Origin: Nocardioides perillae
Lineage (GTDB): Bacteria > Actinomycetota > Actinomycetes > Propionibacteriales > Nocardioidaceae
NCBI RefSeq assembly: GCF_013409425.1
Contig: NZ_JACCAC010000001.1
Span: 806,001-870,000 of the forward strand
Direction of reading: 5' to 3'
Length of the DNA: 64,000 nucleotides
Shown here: positions 25,057 to 34,700 of the stretch, one piece after another
Position numbering within the stretch: the first letter of the stretch is position 1
How the letters are laid out: every line of letters starts with the position of its first letter
The notes under the pieces: model-generated
The model's input: the letters and a program-made list of their open reading frames with translations, nothing else
What the model was told of the DNA's origin: nothing
The model's database searches: none
Translations under genes and position numbers: made by a program

Positions 25057-25134
25057 CTTGTGCGCTGAGGACAAGAACGTAGCGCAGGTTCACGCTTGCG
25101 GGTCAGGTTGTTGCGCCTCAGGTCGGGGAACCTG
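25057..25134. promoter_or_regulatory. Regulatory region between pucR-type gene and desaturase operon
   Basis: Contains an inverted repeat CTTGT-N9-ACAAG (25057-25075) that overlaps the ribosome site of the regulator, two direct CAGGTT copies (25085 and 25104), and an inverted pair CAGGT-N6-ACCTG (25119-25134) just before the reductase ribosome site. These are candidate binding sites for the PucR-type protein. Confidence 0.45.
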
Positions 25135-25139
25135 GAGTC

Positions 25140-26333
25140 ATGACCACCACCGCCGACCGACCCGCCGCGGTCGCCCCCCGGGTCGGCGCACCGGACCCCT
25201 CGCGCCGGCCGCTGGCCCGGCGCCTGGCCGAGCGCGTGCCGCCGACCGTGTCGCGCCGCGCCTGGCGGCTCGCCGAGCTGGCCGTGACGCCGCTCGTGCC
25301 CGCCGACTACCTCGACCTCGTCTCGCCGCTGCGCGCCGGCGCCGACCTGCGCGGCCGCATCGAGGAGATCACCCACGAGACCGCCGACGCGGCCACCGTC
25401 GTCATCCGCCCCGGCGCCGACTGGCAGGGCCACGTGCCCGGGCAGTACCTCCGCCTCGGCATCGACGTCGACGGCGTGCGCCACTGGCGCGCCTACTCGC
25501 TCACCCACGGTCCGCGCGCCGACGGTCGCATCTCGATCACGGTCAAGGCCGTGCCCGACGGCGTCGTCAGCACCCACCTCGTGCGCGAGGCGCGACCCGG
25601 CACGCTCGTGCACCTCGAGCAGGCCGCCGGCGAGTTCGTGCTGCCGGTCGAGGGCGGCCGCTTCCTCTTCGTCACCGCCGGCTCCGGCATCACCCCGGTG
25701 ATCGGCATGCTGCGCAACCTCTTCCCGAGCACCGACGAGGGCGTCCTGCGCCCCGAGCGCAGCGCGGTGCACGACGTCGTCGTCGTCCACGTCGCGCCGA
25801 CCCGGCCCGACTCGATCTTCATCCGCGACCTCGAGGCGCTCGACGCCGCTGGCGCGATCCGCCTCGTCGCGAGGTACGACGACCAGCACGGCCTGCTCGA
25901 CGTCGACCGCCTCGACGAGCTGGTGCCCGACCTGGCGGAGCGCCGCACCCTGGCGTGCGGCCCGGCCGGGCTGCTGGACGCCCTCGCGGCCCACCACGAG
26001 GCCCGCGGCCTGGAGCTCGTCACCGAGCAGTTCCGCACCGCGCGCGTCGAGGCCGGCGAGGGCGGCACCGTCACCTTCGCCGACGGCACCGTCGTCGAGG
26101 CCGACGGCGCCACGCCGATCCTCGACGCCGCCGAGGCCGAGGGCGTGCTCATGCCGTCGGGGTGCCGCATGGGCATCTGCTTCGGCTGCGTCCTGCCGAT
26201 GACCTCCGGCGCCGTGCGCGACCTGCGCAACGGCGCCGTCACCACCGCCGTGCCGGGGGAGACGAATCCCGACGGCGTGCCCGTCCAGACCTGCGTCAGC
26301 GCGCCCGCCGGCGCCTGCGAGATCGCGCACTAG
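25140..26333 (+). CDS. Ferredoxin reductase with C-terminal 2Fe-2S domain (desaturase partner)
   Basis: 397 residues with three parts: an FAD-binding barrel (HWRAYSLTHGPR, about 115-126), an NAD(P)H-binding domain (FVTAGSGITPVIGML; later TLACGPAGLLDAL), and a plant-type [2Fe-2S] ferredoxin domain at the end (SGCRMGICFGC and a later Cys). It passes electrons from NAD(P)H to the desaturase encoded next, as the Rv3230c reductase does for DesA3 in mycobacteria. The stop codon abuts a dispersed GGTCTCGA-type repeat that separates it from the desaturase gene. Confidence 0.94.
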   Translation: MTTTADRPAAVAPRVGAPDPSRRPLARRLAERVPPTVSRRAWRLAELAVTPLVPADYLDLVSPLRAGADLRGRIEEITHETADAATVVIRPGADWQGHVPGQYLRLGIDVDGVRHWRAYSLTHGPRADGRISITVKAVPDGVVSTHLVREARPGTLVHLEQAAGEFVLPVEGGRFLFVTAGSGITPVIGMLRNLFPSTDEGVLRPERSAVHDVVVVHVAPTRPDSIFIRDLEALDAAGAIRLVARYDDQHGLLDVDRLDELVPDLAERRTLACGPAGLLDALAAHHEARGLELVTEQFRTARVEAGEGGTVTFADGTVVEADGATPILDAAEAEGVLMPSGCRMGICFGCVLPMTSGAVRDLRNGAVTTAVPGETNPDGVPVQTCVSAPAGACEIAH

Positions 26334-26369
26334 GTCTCGACACGGGCCTGGCGGCCCTGCTCGACCACC
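26333..26369 (+). repeat. Dispersed GGTCTCGA...CTCGACCACC repeat element
   Basis: 37-nt element beginning GGTCTCGACACG and ending CTCGACCACC, with a GC-rich inner hairpin (GGGCC/GGCCC). The same ends occur in inverted orientation at 61858-61896 and, degenerate, at 63501-63539. Its first G is the last base of the reductase stop codon. Confidence 0.8.
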
Positions 26370-26412
26370 GAACCTCTCGACCCCCGCCGCACCGCGACGA
26401 ACGGAGACACCG

Positions 26413-27663
26413 ATGACCGTCATCACGAAGAAGCCCGAGAACCCGATCGCCCACCTCACCGACGCCGACGTCGAGGCGATCGGCGCGGAGCTCGACGCGA
26501 TCCGCCAGCGCGTGCTCGACTCGCGCGGCGCGTCGGACGCGGCGTACATCCGGAAGGTCGTCAAGGTGCAGCGCGGCCTCGAGCTCGGCTCGCGCGCGGT
26601 GCTGCTCGGCAGCGCCTTCCCGCCGGCGTGGGTGCTCGGCACCGTCGGCCTGAGCGTGGCGAAGATCCTCGAGAACATGGAGATCGGCCACAACGTCATG
26701 CACGGCCAGTGGGACTGGATGCGCGACCCCAAGATCCACTCCACCACGTGGGAGTGGGACAACGCCTCGACGGCGGAGGGCTGGAAGCACAGCCACAACC
26801 AGGTCCACCACACCTACACCAACATCGTCGGCAAGGACAACGACCTCGGCTACGGCATCATGCGCGTCGACGAGGACCAGCGCTGGCACCCGATGTACCT
26901 CGGCCAGCCGCTGTGGAACTTCCTCAACGCGTGCTTCTTCGAGTACGGCATCGCGGCCTACGACCTCGAGCTCGGCAAGAACCTGCGGGTGCCGAAGGAG
27001 AAGCGCTCCGAGGAGTTCCGCACCGGCGTCCGCAAGACGCTGCGGAAGATCCGCGGCCAGGCCACGAAGGACTACGTCGTGCACCCGCTGCTGTCGCTGC
27101 CGACCGGCTCCTTCCTGCCCACGCTCGCCGCGAACTTCACCGCCAACCTGGTGCGCAACGTCTGGTCGCACTCGGTGATCATGTGCGGCCACTTCCCCGA
27201 GGGCGTCGAGACCTTCGAGCGCAAGGCGATCCCGGCCGACGAGACCCGTGGGCAGTGGTACGTCCGCCAGATGCTCGGCTCGGCCAACATCTCCGGGTCG
27301 AAGGCGATGCACCTCATGACCGGCAACCTGTCGCACCAGATCGAGCACCACCTCTTCCCCGACCTGCCGAGCAACCGCTACGCCGAGGTCGCGCCGCAGG
27401 TGAAGGACCTCTTCGAGCGCTACGGCCTGCGCTACCACGAGGCGCCGCTGCCGCAGCAGGTCGCGAGCGCCTGGCACAAGGTCGTGCGCCTCTCGCTGCC
27501 GAACGGCTGGCTCGAGGAGACGACGGTCAAGAACGCGCCGCAGCAGTTGGCGAAGCTGTGGAAGATGACCACCGGCGGCCCCAAGGTCCGCCGTGCGATC
27601 GAGGCCCGCGCCCGTCAGGAGGCGCGCCGCGCCGCCCAGGCCGAGCCGGTCCGCGCCGCCTGA
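26413..27663 (+). CDS. Membrane fatty acyl desaturase (DesA3-like)
   Basis: 416 residues with the three histidine boxes of the acyl-CoA desaturase/linoleoyl-CoA desaturase group: HNVMH (about 94-98), HSHNQVHH (about 126-133) and HQIEHH (about 312-317). These bind the di-iron centre. Hydrophobic helices flank the first box (LLGSAFPPAWVLGTVGL). It introduces a double bond into acyl-CoA, using electrons from the reductase encoded upstream; the mycobacterial pair makes oleate. ATG 26413 has a good ribosome site (CGGAGA). Confidence 0.95.
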   Translation: MTVITKKPENPIAHLTDADVEAIGAELDAIRQRVLDSRGASDAAYIRKVVKVQRGLELGSRAVLLGSAFPPAWVLGTVGLSVAKILENMEIGHNVMHGQWDWMRDPKIHSTTWEWDNASTAEGWKHSHNQVHHTYTNIVGKDNDLGYGIMRVDEDQRWHPMYLGQPLWNFLNACFFEYGIAAYDLELGKNLRVPKEKRSEEFRTGVRKTLRKIRGQATKDYVVHPLLSLPTGSFLPTLAANFTANLVRNVWSHSVIMCGHFPEGVETFERKAIPADETRGQWYVRQMLGSANISGSKAMHLMTGNLSHQIEHHLFPDLPSNRYAEVAPQVKDLFERYGLRYHEAPLPQQVASAWHKVVRLSLPNGWLEETTVKNAPQQLAKLWKMTTGGPKVRRAIEARARQEARRAAQAEPVRAA

Positions 27664-27705
27664 CCCACGGCGTACGCCCGGCGCGTTGCACGGGTCCGGG
27701 CGCGC

Positions 27706-29349
<1,644 letters not shown>

Positions 29350-29397
29350 GGCGCCATGGTGCCGTCCGGACGGGTGGCGCGCACCTAACCTGTCCGG

Positions 29398-30945
29398 GTG
29401 CTCGCCCGCTCGCTGCCCGTCCTGCTGGGGCTCGCGGCCGTCGGGGTGCTCGTCCTGACGTGGGTAGCGGTCGGGCCGTGGGGCCTGGCCGCGCTGGTCG
29501 CCGTGGCCCTGCTGCCGCGCCTGCGCCCGGTGTGGTCGCGGCTGCGGCCGCACCGCCCGTGGCGCGCCGGCGGCCTCGGAGTCGTGGCGGCCGCGCTCGT
29601 CGCCGGCGGCCTCGCGCTGCTGCCGCACGCCTGGGTGCCCGCCGTGCCCGGGCCCGGCCTGCTGGTCACCCCGGCCTACGACGGCCGGCCGGCGCGCGAG
29701 CAGCCGCTGACCGGGCCCACCGCCGAGCCGGGTCGACCCGACCTGCCCCTCGACCGCTCCGGGCCGGTCGGTGACCTGCCGCGCACCGACGCTGCCGCGC
29801 TGGGCCGGCCCGGGCGCTCCTGCGCGCCGGTCGCGACCGACCTGCGACCGCTGGTGCTGCTGTGCGAGCCCGACGAGGAGGGTCCCGAGCTCGCGCTCCT
29901 GGACCCGGCTGCGGGACCGGGTCCCGTCGCCTGGGCCGACCTGGGGCCGCTCGTGGGCTGCGCGCCGGTGGCCGCCGCGACCTCGGCCACCACCGTCGTG
30001 GTCGTGGCGGGCACGCGGTCGCTGCCGGTGCGGGTCGAGGGGCGGCGGCTGGTCGTCGGCTCCCCCGTGCGCCTGGCGTCGGCGGTCTCTGGGGGCGACT
30101 GCGCCGTGGACGTGCAGGCCGCCGACGGTGTCGTCTGGGTGCGGACCCGCTCGGGGCGCCTGGTGCGGGTGCCGCCCGGCGCCCGGCGGGCCCGCGTCGG
30201 GCTCGACCTGCGGCCGCGGGGCGGTGACGCCGTCGGTGGGGGCCTGCTGGCGACCGGCGGCGGGGTCGGGTCCGGCCCCGGTCCCGGGTCGCTGGTGGTG
30301 GCCGCGCACGCCGGCCGGGTCACGGCCGTCGAGACGACCGGCCCGGGTGCGCCGCGCCGCCGGTGGGAGCACGACCTCGGCGGTGGGCCGGGCGGTGGGC
30401 CGGGCGCCCCGGCGCTGGTGGACGGGCGGTGGCTCGTGGTGGGGCTCGGCGACGGCCCGCGCGCGGCGGTGGTCGCCCTCGACCTGCGCACCGGCCGGGA
30501 GGTCTGCCGCGCCGCGGTCTTCGAGGACGGCGCGGGCCGGGTGTCGGGCCGCCCGGTCGCGCTCCCGGGTGCCGCGCTGCTGCGCAACGACCACCCCGAC
30601 GCGGCCGACGGCGACGGGCTGGCGCTCCTGCGGCTGCCCGGCTGCGAGGTCGCGTGGACCGACGGTGCCCCGAGCGTCGCGCCCGTGACCGTGGCCGCCG
30701 CGACCGGTCTGGCCTACGTCGTGCAGCGCGCGTGGAGCCCGTGGCTCGTGCCGGTCACGCGCCTCGCCGCGCTCGACCCGTGGACCGGGCGGCAGGCCTT
30801 CGCGACCCGCGTGGCCACCGGCCTGCTGGGTGCGCCGGTCGGCGCGGGCGCGGCGCTGGGGCCGCACGCCGCGGCGTACGTCGTCGTGCGCGGTGGGCTC
30901 GTCCGCGTCGCGGACCGCGAGGCGGGCGGCCTCAGGGCCAGGTGA
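29398..30945 (+). CDS. Membrane-anchored protein with PQQ-like beta-propeller domain
   Basis: 515 residues. Two or three N-terminal helices (LPVLLGLAAVGVLVLTWVAV; GLGVVAAALVAGGLALLP) precede an extracytoplasmic region with repeated short beta-strand patterns typical of a PQQ/WD-like propeller (DGRWLVVGLGDG; VVALDLRTGREVC; LAALDPWTGRQAF). Several Cys pairs may form disulfides. No catalytic motif is visible; it may be a binding or assembly platform. GTG 29398 is 6 nt after a TAACCT -10 box (leaderless). Its end overlaps the convergent SDR gene by 14 bp. Confidence 0.8.
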   Translation: MLARSLPVLLGLAAVGVLVLTWVAVGPWGLAALVAVALLPRLRPVWSRLRPHRPWRAGGLGVVAAALVAGGLALLPHAWVPAVPGPGLLVTPAYDGRPAREQPLTGPTAEPGRPDLPLDRSGPVGDLPRTDAAALGRPGRSCAPVATDLRPLVLLCEPDEEGPELALLDPAAGPGPVAWADLGPLVGCAPVAAATSATTVVVVAGTRSLPVRVEGRRLVVGSPVRLASAVSGGDCAVDVQAADGVVWVRTRSGRLVRVPPGARRARVGLDLRPRGGDAVGGGLLATGGGVGSGPGPGSLVVAAHAGRVTAVETTGPGAPRRRWEHDLGGGPGGGPGAPALVDGRWLVVGLGDGPRAAVVALDLRTGREVCRAAVFEDGAGRVSGRPVALPGAALLRNDHPDAADGDGLALLRLPGCEVAWTDGAPSVAPVTVAAATGLAYVVQRAWSPWLVPVTRLAALDPWTGRQAFATRVATGLLGAPVGAGAALGPHAAAYVVVRGGLVRVADREAGGLRAR

Positions 30946-31891
30946 GCCCCACGGTGCGCTCGCTCAGCTCCCACAGGGCGCGCGCGGCCTCGGCGTCCTG
31001 GGCGAGCGCCGAGCGACCCACGAGTCGGGGTGGGCCGGCGAGCTCGCGCGGGCCCGAGGGTCCGCAGAAGCTGTCGCCGGGCAGGTCGGCCGTGGCCGCC
31101 ATCAGGGTCGGCAGGGCGCCCGCGGCCGGGGACTGCGACACCGCCCCGACCGCCGCGTGGAGCACCGAGGCCCGCACGCCGTGGGTGGTGCCGTAGCGGC
31201 CGTTGGCGGCGAGGTGGGTGGCCGCGATGCCCGGGTGGGCAGCGGTGGCGGTCAGCGGCAGGCCGGCCGCGCGGGCGCGGCGCTCGAGCTCGGCGGTGAA
31301 GAGCAGGTTGGCCAGCTTGGTGCGGGCGTAGACGGGCCAGCGCTGGTAGCGCGCGCGGGCGGCGCGGGGCTCGTCGAGCGGGGCACGGCGGGCCAGGCGG
31401 TGCATGAGCGAGGAGACGGTGACGACGCGGGCACCCGTGCCGGCCACCAGGTGGGGCAGCAGCAGACCGGTCAGCAGGAACGGCCCCAGGTGGTTGGTGG
31501 CCAGCTGCAGCTCGAGCCCGTCGGCCGTGCGCCGGTGGGGCGGGGCCATCACCCCGGCGTTGTGGACGAGCAGGTCGAGCGCGCCGAGCCGGGGCACCTC
31601 CGCGGCCGCCGACCGCACGGAGGTGAGGTCGGCGAGGTCGACCACGACCTGCTCGAGGTCGGCAGCGGGCACCTCCGCCCGGATCGCCGCGCGGGCCTCC
31701 GCCAGCTTGGCGGGCGTGCGGCCGGCCAGCACGACCGTCGCGCCGCGGCGCGCCAGCTCGAGCGCGGTGTGGTGGCCGAGCCCGCCGACGCTGACCCCCG
31801 TCACCACGACGCGGCGGCCCGACTGGTCGGGCACGTCGTCGAGGGACCAGGCGGCGTCGGCGGCGTCGGCGGCGCCGGCGGGCGAGGTCAC
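30932..31891 (-). CDS. Short-chain dehydrogenase/reductase
   Basis: 319 residues, light-dependent-protochlorophyllide-reductase/retinol-dehydrogenase-like SDR. Cofactor motif VVVTGVSVGGLGHHTA has one residue more than the usual TGxxxGxG; AGRTP follows strand 2 (suggesting NADPH), then HNAGV, and the catalytic VSS and YARTK (Tyr-x3-Lys). GTG 31891 overlaps the stop of the MDMPI-like gene (GTGA). An Ala-Asp-Ala repeat from GGCGTC units precedes the fold. Substrate unknown. Confidence 0.9.
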   Translation of the reverse strand: MTSPAGAADAADAAWSLDDVPDQSGRRVVVTGVSVGGLGHHTALELARRGATVVLAGRTPAKLAEARAAIRAEVPAADLEQVVVDLADLTSVRSAAAEVPRLGALDLLVHNAGVMAPPHRRTADGLELQLATNHLGPFLLTGLLLPHLVAGTGARVVTVSSLMHRLARRAPLDEPRAARARYQRWPVYARTKLANLLFTAELERRARAAGLPLTATAAHPGIAATHLAANGRYGTTHGVRASVLHAAVGAVSQSPAAGALPTLMAATADLPGDSFCGPSGPRELAGPPRLVGRSALAQDAEAARALWELSERTVGLTWP

Positions 31892-32730
31892 GGGGTGACC
31901 GCCAGCTCCCCGACGAGGCGGTGGGCCAGGTCGAGGTCGCCCGCGAGGCGCACGGCGCCCTCGGGCGGGATGCGACGGCCGCCGGCGAGGAGCACGAAGG
32001 ACTCCCGGTCGGTCGCGACGGTCGCCGTCACGTCGCCGCCGGCGTCGGGCAGCCGCCGCCCGCGGCCCTCCGCCGTCACCTCGAAGGCCACCGGAGCGTG
32101 GCCCTCGACCTCGAGCCGCACGGTCGTGCCGGGAGCGGCGCGGACCTTCTTGGCCAGCACATAGCCCAGGCTCTCGGAGAGGTAGTCGGTCGTGTGCGCC
32201 GCGGCGGGCGAGTCGAGCCCGCCGGGCCGCCCGACCGCCCGGCGGACGTCCTGCTCGTGCATCCACACGTCGAGGGGCCGGTTGCGCAGCAGGGTGCGCC
32301 AGTCCCACGGCACGCCGCCGGGCGTGACCGGGGGGCGCGCGGTGCCGTCGGTGGGCGGGTCGGCGAGCAGCGCGGTGTGCCGGCTCGTCGCCGCGGTGCG
32401 GATCTCGGCCACGAGCTCGTCGGGGGAGCGGTCGCGGCGCGCCACGACCCCTTGCTCGCAGTAGAGCCCGAGGAGGCCGCGCACGTGCGGCGGCTCGCCG
32501 ACGTCGACGGTCTCCTCCGGCCCGCCGGCGAGCACGGCCTCGAGGTGGGCGACGTGGGCGGCGACCGCGTGCACGTCCCACCCGGCCAGGTCGGTCGGCG
32601 TCGCCCAGGCCTCGACCGGCAGCTCCTCCAGCAGCGTGGTCAGGTCGTCGACCGCCTGCCACCACGTCGCCACGACGCCGGCGAGCTCGTCGCGGTCGTC
32701 GGCCCTCGGGGTCGCCTCGTCGGTCGTCAT
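31888..32730 (-). CDS. Mycothiol-dependent maleylpyruvate-isomerase-fold protein
   Basis: 280 residues of the MDMPI/DinB-like family: N-terminal four-helix bundle (WQAVDDLTTLLEELPVEAW; DVHAVAAHVAHLEAVLAGG with possible metal-binding His) and RPLDVWMHEQDVRRAVGRPG with further His/Asp, then a C-terminal sterol-carrier-like domain (GDVTATVATDRESFVLLAGG; AVRLAGDLDLAHRLV). Members use mycothiol as thiol cofactor, supporting an actinobacterial host. ATG 32730 is 7 nt after a TAGGCT -10 box (minus strand). Overlaps the SDR gene by 4 bp, so both are in one operon. Reaction unknown. Confidence 0.88.
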   Translation of the reverse strand: MTTDEATPRADDRDELAGVVATWWQAVDDLTTLLEELPVEAWATPTDLAGWDVHAVAAHVAHLEAVLAGGPEETVDVGEPPHVRGLLGLYCEQGVVARRDRSPDELVAEIRTAATSRHTALLADPPTDGTARPPVTPGGVPWDWRTLLRNRPLDVWMHEQDVRRAVGRPGGLDSPAAAHTTDYLSESLGYVLAKKVRAAPGTTVRLEVEGHAPVAFEVTAEGRGRRLPDAGGDVTATVATDRESFVLLAGGRRIPPEGAVRLAGDLDLAHRLVGELAVTP

Positions 32731-32740
32731 GCGCGGCAGC

Positions 32741-34654
32741 CTAGGGCCGAGGTGCGACCTCGTCCTGGCACACCCGCAGGGCGAGCAGGGCCACGTCGTC
32801 GCGGTGGTCGGGGTCGAGCACCTCGGCGAGCAGGGCGTCGACGAAGTCGTCCACCGGCAGCCCCGCGTGCCGCTCCGCCGCCGCGGCGAGGCGCAGCAGC
32901 CCGGCGTCGAGGTGCTCGCGGCGACGCTCCACCAACCCGTCGGTGTAGAGCAGCACGGTCGCGCCGGGACGCAGCCGCACCTGGCGGTCTCGACGCTCGC
33001 TGCGCGCCGCGATCCCGATCATCGGCTCGTGGGCGGCGTCGGCCAGCAGCGCCACCGCGCCGTCGGGCGTCACCACCACCGGCGGCGGGTGCCCCGCGTT
33101 GGCCCAGGTCAGCAGCGCGCCGTCGGGCGCCGGGTCGAGGTGGGCGAAGACCAGCGACGCCAGGCCCGGGACCTGCAGGTCGCAGGCCGCCCGGTCCAGG
33201 CGCTCGACGGTCGCGGCAGGCGCCTCGTCAGGGGTCGCCCAGGCGAGCGCGCGCAGCATGCTGCGGAGCTGCCCCATCGTCGCCGCGGCGCGCATGTCGT
33301 GGCCGGCCACGTCGCCGACGGTCAGGGCCGTGCGGCCGGCGGGCAGCGACACCGCGTCGTACCAGTCGCCGCCGACCTGCTCGACGCTCGACGCCGGCCG
33401 GTAGCGGGCTGCGAGCGCGTGCCCGGCGACCCGGGGGAGCGTGCTGGTCATCGCCGACTGCAGGGTGACGAGGGCGTCCACACGGTCGTGCACCGCGAGC
33501 GCGCGCTGCGTGGCCTGCGCGGCGTAGCTCGCGAGCGCCGCCAGCGTCACCCGGTGCTCGGCGGAGACCTCGCCGGCGTCCTCCCACACGAGCGCGAGCA
33601 CGCCGACGGTCCTCCCGTGGACCGTCAGCGGGAGGAAGGCCCGGGCCTCCCCGACCTGGTCGGGGCTGGCCAGGTGGGGCCACCGCGCGTTCTGGGCGGC
33701 CCGGTCGGGCAGGAAGGACGGGAGGCCGGTGCCGAGCACCTCGCCGAGCGGGTTCGTGGCGTCGGGGCGCAGGTCGGCGTGGCGGCGGGCCTGCGCCCAC
33801 GGCAGGCCGCCGGAGGCGAAGGCGGTGGAGTCGACCCACCGCAGCACCGTCGTGGTGTACGACGTCGCGCGCGGCAGGTCCGCGGCCGGCCGGTCGTCGC
33901 CGTCCCCGCACAGCCAGATCCCCGCCCGGAGGCAGCCGATCTGGTCGCGGGCGGTGCGCTCGACGGCGGCAGCGACCTGCGGCAGCGTGGCGGCCGTGGC
34001 CAGACCCTCGCTGAGGCTGAGGAGCACCCGGCTGCGGCGCTCGAGCTCGGTGGCGTCCCGCGCGCGGTCGACCGCCTCGCGGCGCAGGCCACGCTGGGCG
34101 AGCTCCGCGCTGCAGGCGGCGGCGAGGTCCTCGAGCAGCCCGACCTGGTCGTCGTCCCACGCCCGCGGCTCGTGGTCGATGGCGCACAGCGACCCCACCA
34201 CCTGCCCGGTGTGGTCGGTGAGCGGCCACCCGGCGTAGGCCACGACCCCGAGGTCGGGGACGGCGAGGTTGTCGCGCAGCGAGAGGTGCTCCCGGGCGTC
34301 GCCGACCAGGAGCGGTCGACCGCCGGCCACCACGTGCTGGCAGAAGGAGTGCGTCAGGGGCGTCTCGCGACGCTCCGCGGCCAGCACCGGCGTCCCGAGC
34401 GGCAGGCCCGCCATGCCGACGAAGGACTGCCGGTGCGCCTCGACGAGCGAGACCAGGGCCACCGGCACGCCGAGGGCGCGCCGCACCAGCCGGGCGTAGC
34501 GGTCGAACGAGGTGTCGCTGCCGCCGTCGGGTGCGCCGGGGTCGTCGCCCGTCCCGTCCCCTGGTGGTGGCGCGGGCGCGTCGGTGCGGTGCGTCCCTGC
34601 GGTCGGTCGATCGTCGGCTGCGTCTGGTTGCACAGCCGGGCACGTGGCCGTCAT
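32741..34654 (-). CDS. GAF-GAF-SpoIIE-type PP2C serine phosphatase
   Basis: 637 residues. A disordered Pro/Asp/Gly-rich N-terminus is followed by a GAF domain (about 60-205), a second GAF domain (about 215-375) and a SpoIIE/RsbU PP2C domain (about 390-635). Metal-binding Asp residues are seen in VGGDWYDAVSL, VGDVAGHDMRAA and LLYTDGLVERR. Such proteins dephosphorylate anti-anti-sigma factors in response to signals sensed by the GAF domains. No anti-sigma partner is nearby. ATG 34654 follows a GAGGGGA ribosome site; an upstream GTG (34678) was rejected. Confidence 0.93.
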   Translation of the reverse strand: MTATCPAVQPDAADDRPTAGTHRTDAPAPPPGDGTGDDPGAPDGGSDTSFDRYARLVRRALGVPVALVSLVEAHRQSFVGMAGLPLGTPVLAAERRETPLTHSFCQHVVAGGRPLLVGDAREHLSLRDNLAVPDLGVVAYAGWPLTDHTGQVVGSLCAIDHEPRAWDDDQVGLLEDLAAACSAELAQRGLRREAVDRARDATELERRSRVLLSLSEGLATAATLPQVAAAVERTARDQIGCLRAGIWLCGDGDDRPAADLPRATSYTTTVLRWVDSTAFASGGLPWAQARRHADLRPDATNPLGEVLGTGLPSFLPDRAAQNARWPHLASPDQVGEARAFLPLTVHGRTVGVLALVWEDAGEVSAEHRVTLAALASYAAQATQRALAVHDRVDALVTLQSAMTSTLPRVAGHALAARYRPASSVEQVGGDWYDAVSLPAGRTALTVGDVAGHDMRAAATMGQLRSMLRALAWATPDEAPAATVERLDRAACDLQVPGLASLVFAHLDPAPDGALLTWANAGHPPPVVVTPDGAVALLADAAHEPMIGIAARSERRDRQVRLRPGATVLLYTDGLVERRREHLDAGLLRLAAAAERHAGLPVDDFVDALLAEVLDPDHRDDVALLALRVCQDEVAPRP

Positions 34655-34700
34655 GGCCGTCCCCTCTCGGTCCCCCACGGCGCAGCGTACGGTCGGAGCC

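Noticed and set aside
22677..26813. A continuous minus-strand frame of 1378 codons spanning the SGNH gene and antisense to the reductase and the desaturase start.
   Set aside because: Only the 22677-23714 part has a recognisable protein. The rest is the low-stop antisense frame expected at this GC content and runs against well-supported genes.
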